Shown: positions 33,854-42,050 of the stretch, one piece after another
Numbering within the stretch: the first letter of the stretch is position 1
Layout of the letters: each line of letters starts with the position of its first letter
NCBI GenBank assembly: GCA_021732845.1
Contig: JAKFUF010000089.1
Location: 1-54,569 of the forward strand
DNA length: 54,569 bases
Source: Planctomycetaceae bacterium
Lineage (GTDB): Bacteria > Planctomycetota > Planctomycetia > Planctomycetales > Planctomycetaceae
Direction of reading: 5' to 3'
Notes under the pieces: model-generated
What the model saw: the letters and a program-made list of their open reading frames with translations, nothing else
The model's database searches: none
What the model was told of the DNA's origin: nothing
Program-made: the position numbers and the translations under genes

Positions 33854-34732
33854 ATGCGCTCTGTGCTGTTTGCCTGTGCGGCAAGCCTCGTGGCTTGCAG
33901 CGTGACCACCGCCTTCGCCGCCCCTCCAACACGTGATGCCGACGACCGGGACGGTCCCCGCCGTGAGCATCGCCGGCCTGAGGGACGGGAAGAAGCTCGG
34001 GACGATCGCGACGCCCCGCGCCATGAAGGGCACGGACCACGCGATCCTCGTCCAGAAGGCCGTGGCCCCGGTCCCGGCCGGCCCGGCCCGGGTCGCGCTG
34101 AAGGTCGTGGTGGTCCAGAGGGTCATCGTCCCGAACATCATCGTCCCGCGGAAGGCCGCTTGTCGGGCGGAAGCGGCGGCGAGGGTCGGTCACGCGGCGG
34201 ACACGAAATGCACGGCCGTGGCCCAGATCACCGCGGCCCCGGCGTGGCTCACCATTCCCGGAGCCACAGTGGTCGCGAAGGTGGCCCGTCACATCAGATT
34301 CACGGCCACCGAGAGTCCGGCCACTTTTCCAGCCGGCACCATCGCCCTGGCTTTGGCGGCCCGGGTCGGCACGTTGCCTCACGTGGACATTTCGGCCGCC
34401 ACGACGGTCGCGGTCCAGGCCGTGCATTCGCCCATCACCGCCCAGGCAGCGGTCCCCGGTCTGGCGAAGCGCACCATGGACATGCACGACAAGCTCCACC
34501 CGCCCATCGCGACGGGCACCGGCCTGAGGGTCGGGATGGCCGAGCCGATCGTCGCCCCTCCGACGGCCCCGACCACCATCGCCCGGAAGACGGTCGCGGT
34601 CCACGCGGCGAACACGGTCCACGCGGTGAAGACGGTCCGCGTGGCGAGCATGGGCCACGTTCCGAGGGTGGCCGGCCGCACTCACCGCCGGACGCCGATC
34701 GGAAAGACGACGATCGCCAAGACCGCCGCTGA
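33854..34732 (+). CDS. His/Arg/Gly/Pro-rich exported low-complexity protein
   Basis: From the ATG at 33854 there is a good signal peptide (MRSVLFACAASLVACSVTTA FAAP) and then about 265 residues that are nearly all H, R, G, P, D, E and S, with collagen-like or tandem blocks such as GPRGEHGPRGEDGPRGE and many HRPEG/HHRP motifs. Dense histidines suggest metal binding or a role in extracellular matrix or silica/surface binding, but this is inference. Very high GC keeps two other frames open (for example 33933-34763 on the plus strand); only this frame has a signal peptide and a repeat-consistent composition. Confidence 0.65.
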   Translation: MRSVLFACAASLVACSVTTAFAAPPTRDADDRDGPRREHRRPEGREEARDDRDAPRHEGHGPRDPRPEGRGPGPGRPGPGRAEGRGGPEGHRPEHHRPAEGRLSGGSGGEGRSRGGHEMHGRGPDHRGPGVAHHSRSHSGREGGPSHQIHGHRESGHFSSRHHRPGFGGPGRHVASRGHFGRHDGRGPGRAFAHHRPGSGPRSGEAHHGHARQAPPAHRDGHRPEGRDGRADRRPSDGPDHHRPEDGRGPRGEHGPRGEDGPRGEHGPRSEGGRPHSPPDADRKDDDRQDRR

Positions 34733-35110
34733 GTTTCGGGCCGGAATGGTGGCAAGTTCGTGAGACACGCTTCCGCCACGCGGAGCTGGAATCCCCAGTT
34801 TCGCGTGGCTGTTTTTGTTGTAAGGATTGCAGCAACAATCACTGTGACACTGGTGTCGATATTCAGCAGCGACCGCCGTCAGGGACAACCCATGAAATTG
34901 TTCGTCAAGTCGGCTGGTCTGGTAAAACGGTCCGGGAATCGTACGGTCATAAATTAACCACCAATCAGACGAATCTCACGAATCATCTACTGGCAAGGCT
35001 TTGCGGTCGGTGGAATCCATCAGGTTGTCAGTTCGTGACATTTGCCTGACTTTCGGTCAGCATCTTCAAACGCACATCTAATCACCGTGACGCTCGAGTG
35101 CGATTGGTCT
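34733..35110. other. Intergenic region holding the left copy of the trpA-flanking element
   Basis: Bases about 34823-35048 are homologous, without large gaps, to the reverse complement of 36175-36428. The most conserved blocks are GCAGCAACAATCACTGTGAC and TCGTACGGTCATAAATTAAC. A frame ending at the TAA 34955-34957 reads IAATITVTLVSIFSSDRRQG and MKLFVKSAGLVKRSGNRTV; the other copy carries a matching frame (see findings). Confidence 0.65.
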
Positions 35111-35923
35111 TCAGGACGCCCGCGTGGCCTGCACCATCTCCGCGGCAAAGGCTCCGGCGGTGGCCAGGGCTTGTTCGACAGGCACGCCTTCTTCGGTGAT
35201 CGCCGCCAGTTTTCGGACCAGGGCCGACCCGACGATGATGCCGTCGGCCAAACCTCTGAGAGCCGCGACCTGTTCCGGCCGGCTGATGCCGAAGCCGACC
35301 GCCAGCGGAACCTGCGTCTGGGACTTGAGCCACCGCAGTTGCTGCTGCAGTTCGGCGGGCAGCTCCGTCCGCGCACCGGTGGTTCCCGCCACCGAGATGC
35401 AGTAGATGAAGCCGGTCGCCGTTTCCAGAATGCGGCGGGTGCGTTCGGGTGTGGTTGTCGGCGCGATGAGCTGGATCAGATCGAGCCCCAGTTCGCGGCA
35501 CACGGCCGACAGGTCCGTTGCCTCTTCCGTGGGCAGATCGGGAACAATCATCCCCGCGAATCCGGCCTTGGCCGCCGCCTCGGCGAATTTTCGCCCGCCG
35601 TGCCGGAAGATGATCGCATAGGACACCATGGCGACGAGCGGCGGGAGCGTGGCCGTCGGCAGTGCGGCAATGGCTTTGAGGATGTCGCCAACCTGGAGCT
35701 TCGCCTGCAAGGCGCGGTTGTAGGAGGCCTGGATCACCGGACCGTCGGCGATTGGGTCGCTGTACGGAAATCCAATCTCGATTAGGTCGACACCTTGTTT
35801 CGCCAGTTCCGTGATGGTCCGCCCGGTGACCGACAGGTCGGGATCGCCAGCGGTAATGAACGGCATGAACGCCATGGGGCCCGAGGTCTTCAAGCGGGCG
35901 AAAGTTTCGGCGATGCGTGACAC
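35111..35923 (-). CDS. trpA: Tryptophan synthase alpha subunit
   Basis: TrpA cleaves indole-3-glycerol phosphate to indole and glyceraldehyde 3-phosphate, passing indole to TrpB. The GTG at 35923 is chosen because AAGGA stands eight bases upstream and VSRIAETFARLKTSG matches the usual N-terminus; the product has 270 residues. Key motifs are PFITAGDPDL, IEIGFPYSDPIADGPVIQ (catalytic Glu in IEIG, catalytic Asp in SDPIADG), IVPDLPTEE, YCISVAGTTGAR and VGFGISRPEQVAAL with the phosphate-binding GSALVR. trpB is not adjacent, and the gene is bracketed by the inverted element listed separately. Confidence 0.95.
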   Translation of the reverse strand: MSRIAETFARLKTSGPMAFMPFITAGDPDLSVTGRTITELAKQGVDLIEIGFPYSDPIADGPVIQASYNRALQAKLQVGDILKAIAALPTATLPPLVAMVSYAIIFRHGGRKFAEAAAKAGFAGMIVPDLPTEEATDLSAVCRELGLDLIQLIAPTTTPERTRRILETATGFIYCISVAGTTGARTELPAELQQQLRWLKSQTQVPLAVGFGISRPEQVAALRGLADGIIVGSALVRKLAAITEEGVPVEQALATAGAFAAEMVQATRAS

Positions 35924-36174
35924 AAAGGATCCTTGACTCGGCGCTGGCCGTGCCAGCGGTCTGACGAACGTGGCAAAAAAAAACCGGAAAAACGGCGAAG
36001 GCCGGACTCCGATTCGGAGATTACCCGAGAGGATTCTCGCCACGGCAGGCGCTGCGTGTCAACGGTTGATCGTTTGATCGCCAGACGCGGCGGAGCCCGC
36101 CTAAGGACCGGACAAGGAATAAAGCACGCTTCAAGGTGCTAACCGAAGGCCGGTCTTAGGCAACGAGAAGGGGG

Positions 36175-36296
36175 AACCACGAATTTTCACGAATAAGACG
36201 AATGTCACGAATAACAACGCGCAGGATTCCATCACCCGCGAAGCCATGCCGGTTGATGATTCGTGAAATTCGTAAGATTCGTGAAAATTCGTGGTT
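36175..36296. mobile_element. Small palindromic element with 20-bp perfect inverted ends
   Basis: AACCACGAATTTTCACGAAT (36175-36194) is exactly inverted as ATTCGTGAAAATTCGTGGTT (36277-36296), with about 80 bases between, which contain further TCACGAAT/ATTCGTGA units. It is a MITE-like or REP-like element and forms the outer part of the longer element that flanks trpA. Confidence 0.65.
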
Positions 36297-36428
36297 AATT
36301 TATGACCGTACGACTTCCGCACGGTCTTGCCAGGCCTGTCGACTTCACCACCAACTTCATTCGTTGTCCATGATGGCGTTCGCTGCTGGAGAGGGAGACA
36401 AATGTCACAGTGATTGTTGCTGCGATCC
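36175..36428 (-). repeat. Right copy of the trpA-flanking inverted element
   Basis: Read on the minus strand, this segment matches 34823-35048 along its full length, including GCAGCAACAATCACTGTGAC, TCGTACGGTCATAAATTAAC, CACGAATCATC, TGGAATCC and TTCGTGACATT. By eye the identity is about three quarters. The two copies point toward each other's outside and enclose trpA and its upstream region. Confidence 0.7.
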
Positions 36429-36554
36429 CAACAGCGCGGTGACTCAGACAGCGAATCCAGACATTCGTGTTGAATGAAAAGCTGGGGGCTTGGAGACATC
36501 CCCTTCACCGTTGCCAGTGTGCCGGCCCCATTCAATGAACATAGCCTGACCGGT

Positions 36555-36772
36555 GCCGGGAATTTCGGGGCAGGCCTCAAAATTCCCGGCCCGGCAGCCA
36601 GATGCAACGGTCTCTCAGGTCGTTGCATCGTCCATCTGCCCAAGCCTCAATGCGAGCCTTGAATGCAGATGACGGTGTGGGGTGATCGTGAAATCACCCC
36701 GGTTTCGCCATGACGATCTCTCAGGTCGTCATGCACGCTCTCTCTGCGGGGATGCCGGCATGTCCGCCGGCA
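36555..36772. ncRNA. Candidate structured RNA: six strong hairpins, two with the same TCTCTCAGG loop
   Basis: Hairpins: 36555-36590 (GCCGGGAATTT/AAATTCCCGGC), 36601-36629 (GATGCAACGG, loop TCTCTCAGG, TCGTTGCATC), 36633-36671 (CATCTGC/GCAGATG), 36679-36700 (GGGGTGAT/ATCACCCC), 36709-36733 (CATGACGA, loop TCTCTCAGG, TCGTCATG) and 36753-36772 (TGCCGGC/GCCGGCA). The two TCTCTCAGG hairpins have different stems but pair fully, as expected from covariation. Each is preceded by another hairpin, so the unit appears twice. No known riboswitch was matched; strand is undetermined. Confidence 0.4.
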
Positions 36773-37080
36773 CCAGAATAATCAGCATGTTGCGTGCCAT
36801 CAGTGTCTGCGGAATAACTGGCGCATTCGGCAGATCCCCTACAATCGAATCGGTCGGAATCTTTCGCCGCTCGCGGCTGCCGACTCGAGCCTGGTGCGTT
36901 CAAGAAGTGGAGCGCTTTGTATGGCTGGCGTGCTGCGTTGGCTTGACATTGGCAGGTCGTTCAAGCCACGCCAATCGCATAATCTGTCACTGATGCTTGC
37001 ACGTCGGGCGCGGAATGGGAGAATGAATTGCGTTCCCCAATCCACCCGCCTGACCGCCCCGCCGCACCGAAAGCCGATCC

Positions 37081-37965
37081 ATGCCTGACCTGTTGGCCTG
37101 TCTCCTCTCGTTCGGGATGTTTTTCGCTGTTGAAGAGCCGCTGTTCAAAGCCACGCCCGTGCCCGCTGCCGGCTTCACCGCTGGTATTGAAGGTCCGGCC
37201 TGCGACAAGGCTGGCAATATTTTTGTGGTCAGTCTGCTGGATGCGGAAAACATCGGCATGGTCACCCCGGCCGGCAAGGCCGAGGTCTTCGTGCACTTGC
37301 CCAACAAAAGCTGTGGAAACGGCATTGTTTTCGACAAGGCGGGGACGATGTTCGTGGCCGATTACACGAACCACAACGTGCTCCGCATCGACCCCAAGTC
37401 GAAGGCGATTTCGGTGTTCGCCCATGAGCCGATGATGAACCAGCCGAACGATCTGGCGATCGGCCCGGATGGCGTGATTTACGCCAGCGACCCCTCCTGG
37501 GCGAAGGGCACCGGGCAGCTTTGGCGGGTGGACACCAAGGGCAAAGTCAGCCTGCTGGCCGGCGAGATGGGGACCACCAACGGGATTGAAGTCAGCCCCG
37601 ATGGGAAGACCCTGTATGTCAATGAATCGGTCCAGCGAAACGTGTGGGCGTTCACGCTCACGAAGGAAGGGACCGCCACGGAAAAGCGGCTCCTCAAGCA
37701 GTTTCCAGACTTCGGGTTTGACGGGATGCGGGCCGATGTGGACGGCAATCTGTACATCACCCGGCACGGCAAGGGGACGGTTGTGAAAATGACCCCCGCC
37801 GGCGAAGTCCTGCAGGAAGTGGATGTTCTCGGCACCAAGCCCAGCAACCTCTGTTTCGGCGGCACCGACGGGCGCACGGTCTACGTGACCGAGGTCGACC
37901 ATACGCGGCTCGTGCAGTTTCGCGCCGACAAGCCCGGACTGGCGTGGAAGCGGTTTCAGGAATAG
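37081..37965 (+). CDS. SMP-30/gluconolactonase/LRE-like six-bladed propeller protein
   Basis: The 294-residue protein opens with a short hydrophobic leader (MPDLLACLLSFGMFFAV), then propeller repeats: IEGPACDKAGNIFVVSLLD, NGIVFDKAGTMFVADYTNH, NDLAIGPDGVIYASDPSW, TNGIEVSPDGKTLYVNESV and DGMRADVDGNLYITRHGKG. The Glu in IEGP and the Asn and Asp residues at the ends of the listed blades are the usual calcium ligands of SMP-30/lactonases. A sugar-lactone hydrolase is likely, but substrate is not predictable. It is 76 bases upstream of the cytochrome gene and probably co-transcribed. Confidence 0.85.
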   Translation: MPDLLACLLSFGMFFAVEEPLFKATPVPAAGFTAGIEGPACDKAGNIFVVSLLDAENIGMVTPAGKAEVFVHLPNKSCGNGIVFDKAGTMFVADYTNHNVLRIDPKSKAISVFAHEPMMNQPNDLAIGPDGVIYASDPSWAKGTGQLWRVDTKGKVSLLAGEMGTTNGIEVSPDGKTLYVNESVQRNVWAFTLTKEGTATEKRLLKQFPDFGFDGMRADVDGNLYITRHGKGTVVKMTPAGEVLQEVDVLGTKPSNLCFGGTDGRTVYVTEVDHTRLVQFRADKPGLAWKRFQE

Positions 37966-38041
37966 TCTGGTCCACGCAATTTGACAGAGCGACCCTCACA
38001 TCTCCGATCCCCGATCCCCAAGTTTTGACGCGAGAGATCCC

Positions 38042-40867
38042 ATGCGTGCCGCACTCATCGGGCTGGTTCTTCTGGGGCTGTTCGCCCCCGCCCTCCGTGC
38101 CGATGAGGCTGCCCCGCCGGACTACGACCAGCAGGTCGCCCCGATCCTGAAGAAGTACTGCGCCGGGTGCCACAACGGGCAGGATCTGGAAGGTGGACTT
38201 TCCCTCGACAACTTCGCCGACCTGCAAAAGGGCGGCGACAACGGCCCCGCCCTCCTTCCTGGCGATCCGAAGTCGAGCCGCCTGCTGCGGCTGGTGACCG
38301 GGCAGGCCAAGCCAGTGATGCCGCCCAAAGGCAAGCCGGCTCCGGCGGCTGCCGAAATTGAACTGCTGAGAGGCTGGATTGAAGCGGGAGCCAAGGGGCC
38401 GGCGGGAGTCGAGCCAGACCGGACCCAACTGCACACTCCAAAAATCCCGGCGGCTAAGGGGCTCAAGCCGATCACCGCCACGGCCTGGTCGCCCGATGGA
38501 CAATGGATCGCCGTTGGCCGGTTTGGTGAGATCGAGATTCTGAAGGCCGCGGACAAGACCAGCTCCACCAAGCTCGGCAACATCGCGGGCAAGGTGAACG
38601 CCCTGGAGTTTTCCCAGGACGGCAAGTGGCTCGTGGCAGCCACGGGCATTACAGGGCTGCACGGCACGGCGGTCGTCTATTCCACGGCCGATGGAAAAAT
38701 TCTCAAGGAGTTCGCCGGGCATCGCGACACGCTGTATGCGGCCACGCTGACTCGCGATGGCAAGATTCTGGCCACGGGCAGCTACGACAAGCAGATAATC
38801 CTGTGGGACACCGCCACCGGCACGCAACTGCGAACCCTCAAGGGCCACAACGACGCCGTGTACGATCTGGCGTTTCACCCCGATGGCACGATCCTCGCCA
38901 GTGCCAGCGGCGACCAGACGATCAAACTGTGGCAGGTCGCCACTGGTGTCCGGCTCGACACCTTGAGCCAGCCGCTCAAGGAGCAGTTGACGGTCGCCTT
39001 CTCCCCAGACGGAAAGTTTGTGGCTGGAGGCGGCGTGGACAATCGCATCCGGGTCTGGAAGCTCGTGTCCCGCGAGAAGCCAGAAATCAATCCGCTGGTC
39101 ATGGCCCGTTTCGCCCACGACGCACCCCTGGTGCAACTGGCGTTCACGGCAGACGGCAAGACGCTCGTGACCACGGCGGAAGACCGGACCGTCAAACTGT
39201 GGGATGCCGCCACCTTTGAGCCACGGGCGGTACTTGAGCCTCAGCCGGATGTGGCTTCGGCTCTGGCCCTGTCCCCGATCAGCCAAGAGTTGGTCGTCGG
39301 TCGGATGAACGGCACGCTGCAGGTTTATTCCGTGGCACAAAACGGTGGTTCCACCGTGGCCGCCGCCAACCCTGCGGCACCAGTCGCCACTCCCGTGGCA
39401 GCCACGAATGGGCCGATGTCGGCCATCGCCGAAGTTGAACCCAATAATCTGCCTGACAACGCCACCGTTTTGACGCTTCCGGCAAAGGTGACCGGCATCA
39501 TCCAGGCGTTGCCGGGAGCCACGGCGGCCAACGATCCGGACCTGTTCCGCTTTGACGCCAAGGCCGGGCAGCAGTGGGTGCTGGAAATCAACGCCGCCAG
39601 GAACAAGTCGCCGCTCGATTCGCGGCTGGAGATTTTGGATGCGAAGGGCAACCGCATTGAGCGGCTGCGGCTGCAGGCCCTGCGCGATTCGTACATCACG
39701 TTTCGCGGTCTCGATTCCAACGGCCGCGATGCCCGGCTGCACAACTGGGAGGAGATGTCGCTCAACGACTACGTCTATCTGAACGGCGAGGTGGTCAAGC
39801 TGTTCCTGGCTCCCCGCGGACCGGACTCGGGGTTCAGCTTCTACCCGCACGAGGGCACCCGCCGCACCTGGTTCGACACCTCGGCCATCACGCACGCCGT
39901 GAACGAGCCGTGCTACGTCGTGCGGCCGCTGGCTGCCGGTGAAGTCCCCGTCGCCAACGGACTGCCGGTCTTTCCGCTCTACTACGAAAACGACGACGAT
40001 GGGATGCGAAAATTCGGCAGCGATTCGCGGCTGAACTTCACCGCCCCGGCTGACGGAACTTATTACGCGCGGGTCACCGATGTGCGTGGCTTCCAGGGCG
40101 AGGCGTACAAGTACGAGTTGACGGTCCGCCCCGCCAAGGCCGACTTCAACGTGACGCTGCAGGGAGCCAACCCAACGATCAATGCCGGCAGCGGCAAGGA
40201 ATTTGTCGTGCAGGCGGAGCGGATCGACGGATTTGATGGTGAGATTCGCGTCGATGTCACCGGTCTGCCGCCGGGCTTCGCCGCCACCACGCCGTTGGTC
40301 ATCCCCGCCGGGCACGATGTCGCCCGGGGCTCAATCAACTGCCTGCCCAACACCCCGGCCCTCGCGGGAGACCTTGGCAAACAATCCGCCGTGACAGCCA
40401 CGGCGATGGTCAACGGCCAGGCGGTGACCAAGCTCGTCAACAACTTTGGCGCGATCAAACTTGCCGGCGCTCCCAAAATCCTGGTGACATTGTTGCCAAC
40501 GGGGACCGCGGCGCAGCCGCCGGTCGATGCACACGGCATCCCTGAGCCGTTCGACCTCACCATTGCCCCGGGCCAGACGATCACCGCCATTGTGCGTGTG
40601 CAGCGCAACGGGTTCGACGCGCGGATCACTTTCGAGGCGCTCAATCACAACCTGCCGCAGGGGGTGATCATCGACAACATCGGCCTCAACGGGCTGATGA
40701 TTGTCGAAGGGCAGACCGAACGCACCTTCTTTCTCACAGCCGCCGACTGGGTCCCCGAGACCACTCGGACGTTCCATCTGAAATGCAACGACGATGGCGG
40801 CCAGACTTCATGGCCGGTGCGGCTGCATGTGAAGAAGCCGGTGGGGAACCAGCAGGCGGCGAGATGA
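38042..40867 (+). CDS. Planctomycete-type cytochrome c fused to WD40 repeats and PPC-like domains
   Basis: The protein has 941 residues: a signal peptide (MRAALIGLVLLGLFAPALRA), a planctomycete cytochrome c domain (PSCyt1 type) with one haem site C40-A-G-C-H44 and PVMPPKGKPAP as the likely Met-ligand region, then WD40 repeats from about residue 140 to 440 (for example KEFAGHRDTLYAATLTRDG, TIKLWQVATG, RTVKLWDAAT), and a C-terminal half with pre-peptidase C-terminal-like beta domains (ADGTYYARVTDVRGFQGEAY). An exported electron-transfer or scaffold protein is expected. A 852-codon frame on the opposite strand is a shadow. Confidence 0.9.
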   Translation: MRAALIGLVLLGLFAPALRADEAAPPDYDQQVAPILKKYCAGCHNGQDLEGGLSLDNFADLQKGGDNGPALLPGDPKSSRLLRLVTGQAKPVMPPKGKPAPAAAEIELLRGWIEAGAKGPAGVEPDRTQLHTPKIPAAKGLKPITATAWSPDGQWIAVGRFGEIEILKAADKTSSTKLGNIAGKVNALEFSQDGKWLVAATGITGLHGTAVVYSTADGKILKEFAGHRDTLYAATLTRDGKILATGSYDKQIILWDTATGTQLRTLKGHNDAVYDLAFHPDGTILASASGDQTIKLWQVATGVRLDTLSQPLKEQLTVAFSPDGKFVAGGGVDNRIRVWKLVSREKPEINPLVMARFAHDAPLVQLAFTADGKTLVTTAEDRTVKLWDAATFEPRAVLEPQPDVASALALSPISQELVVGRMNGTLQVYSVAQNGGSTVAAANPAAPVATPVAATNGPMSAIAEVEPNNLPDNATVLTLPAKVTGIIQALPGATAANDPDLFRFDAKAGQQWVLEINAARNKSPLDSRLEILDAKGNRIERLRLQALRDSYITFRGLDSNGRDARLHNWEEMSLNDYVYLNGEVVKLFLAPRGPDSGFSFYPHEGTRRTWFDTSAITHAVNEPCYVVRPLAAGEVPVANGLPVFPLYYENDDDGMRKFGSDSRLNFTAPADGTYYARVTDVRGFQGEAYKYELTVRPAKADFNVTLQGANPTINAGSGKEFVVQAERIDGFDGEIRVDVTGLPPGFAATTPLVIPAGHDVARGSINCLPNTPALAGDLGKQSAVTATAMVNGQAVTKLVNNFGAIKLAGAPKILVTLLPTGTAAQPPVDAHGIPEPFDLTIAPGQTITAIVRVQRNGFDARITFEALNHNLPQGVIIDNIGLNGLMIVEGQTERTFFLTAADWVPETTRTFHLKCNDDGGQTSWPVRLHVKKPVGNQQAAR

Positions 40868-40925
40868 TTTTCGATTTTCGAAGTAGGATTTTCGATTGTG
40901 GTAGCGCAGGCATCGCAATGTTGCC

Positions 40926-40942
40926 GAGTCACTCCGTGACTC
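40926..40942 (+). repeat. GAGTCAC palindrome copy
   Basis: GAGTCACTCCGTGACTC, preceded by TGTTGCC and followed by GAACCCGG, in the gap before the GAF protein gene. A second half-palindrome (GTCACGGAGTGAG) follows at about 40950. Confidence 0.85.
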
Positions 40943-40988
40943 GAACCCGGTCACGGAGTGAGCGTAGAACTGGGTTTCAGATCGGAGC

Positions 40989-42038
40989 GTGCCACACGCA
41001 CTGACAGGTGGTTCATGGAGTTGGTCGGGCCAGGATTTCTGTCTGCGGCGAGAGGACTATGCTTTGTTTACCGTTATCTTTTTTGCATTTTCCGTTTTGC
41101 TGTTGCTTCTAACTCTTCCACCCTGGGTTGCGCTGGTTCAGCGGAAAAGACTCGACTCGGTCTATTCGACTGGTTTCTACGCTTTTCCGATTGCCTTTAG
41201 TCGAGCGATGCTCGCCTTCGGAAGCATTTTGCCAGTATCAAATGACTGGGCAATACGCGGTCGCATCTGCGTGATTCTGGCTTGGCTGTTTTGGGAATTA
41301 TTTGGCTATCTTCTTGCAAATTCTCTGAAAGTTGCCTTATCAGAATACGAAGCGGAAATTGATCGAATCAAACGTGCGACCCGGATGTATGTGGATCTGG
41401 TAGAGGCCTTGAACCACTTGGTTGCGGGAAGAATGCACGACATTTCGCTCGGCATGAGCGAGCGGTCGGTCGCACAATCGGTCAAACAGATGCGTGAGAT
41501 TTTAAGACCCGATTGGCAGGTTCGAGTCCTCCTTGAATCCCTTACCATTCTTCTGTCGAGTCGAGTGAAGCAACATGCTACTCGACATAATTTCAGAGCA
41601 GGGATATACTTGCGACAGCACGGCCACATGGAGCCAATTGCTGGCTATAATTGGCAGACGAAGGTACCGGATCCGTTTACCTCACCGCTCGATCCACGGT
41701 TTCGCCGCTTTTTCGATGTCAACAACCATGAGAATCCGTCTTTCCTCGTCAAATGTGTGCAGTCTGGCCGATTAATGTTGGTGGACGATTGCTCGGATCC
41801 CGCCAAATTCATGTACTTTCATGACCAACAAGGTGAGTACCTGAAATCCATCGCTGCTTATCCAATCTCAAGTTTTATGGGCCAAAGTCGACCGCAGGTC
41901 GAAGCAGCACTGATTGTGGATACGACGATCAAGGGGTATTTTAACGAAGAGGAACGGGAACAATTTGAAATCTTGCTGGCGGAGTATGCTTGCCGGCTGG
42001 ATCTGGAGTATAGATTGCAACTCTTGTTCGGCATGTGA
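40989..42038 (+). CDS. Membrane protein with C-terminal GAF-like domain
   Basis: The start is uncertain: GTG at 40989 gives 349 residues, and a TTG at 41062 (in YALF) is another option. There are two or three membrane segments (ALFTVIFFAFSVLLLLL near 25-45, a second near 65-85, and ICVILAWLFWELFGYLLAN near 95-115), a helical linker, and a GAF-like sensor domain from about residue 175 (LTILLSSRVKQHATRHNF, YLRQHGHMEPIAGYN, FLVKCVQSGRLMLVDDCSD, SIAAYPISS, AALIVDTTIKGYF). No kinase or cyclase is attached. The gene is visibly AT-richer than its neighbours, which suggests horizontal acquisition. It could be the sensor part of a signalling or defence module with the small gene that follows. Confidence 0.7.
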   Translation: MPHALTGGSWSWSGQDFCLRREDYALFTVIFFAFSVLLLLLTLPPWVALVQRKRLDSVYSTGFYAFPIAFSRAMLAFGSILPVSNDWAIRGRICVILAWLFWELFGYLLANSLKVALSEYEAEIDRIKRATRMYVDLVEALNHLVAGRMHDISLGMSERSVAQSVKQMREILRPDWQVRVLLESLTILLSSRVKQHATRHNFRAGIYLRQHGHMEPIAGYNWQTKVPDPFTSPLDPRFRRFFDVNNHENPSFLVKCVQSGRLMLVDDCSDPAKFMYFHDQQGEYLKSIAAYPISSFMGQSRPQVEAALIVDTTIKGYFNEEEREQFEILLAEYACRLDLEYRLQLLFGM

Positions 42039-42050
42039 GGATGCCCTGAA

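Larger units (their letters stand above)
35924..37080. other. 1.1-kb stretch without a protein gene
   Basis: Apart from the palindromic element (36175-36428) and the hairpin cluster (36555-36772), I see no coding sequence. Short open frames here, including one on the minus strand over 36131-36643, show no protein-like composition or start site. The last 300 bases before the 37081 gene would hold its promoter; no clear motif was found. Confidence 0.5.

Noticed and set aside
33933-34763. Alternative plus-strand frame of 276 codons over the His-rich gene
   Set aside because: It begins inside the gene, lacks a signal peptide and ribosome site and is explained by the repeat-rich GC-biased sequence.
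36131-36643. A 170-codon minus-strand frame
   Set aside because: It spans two repeat elements and the hairpin cluster, has no ribosome site, and includes translation of the TCACGAAT repeats.
36601-36733. Glycine riboswitch, because of two CTCTCAGG motifs
   Set aside because: The motifs sit in hairpin loops, and the other conserved parts of that riboswitch (for example GCCGAAGG) are missing. The downstream gene also does not fit.
37757-40315. An 852-codon minus-strand frame
   Set aside because: It is antisense to the cytochrome c/WD40 gene and starts and ends within it; its composition is that of a reverse-complement shadow.
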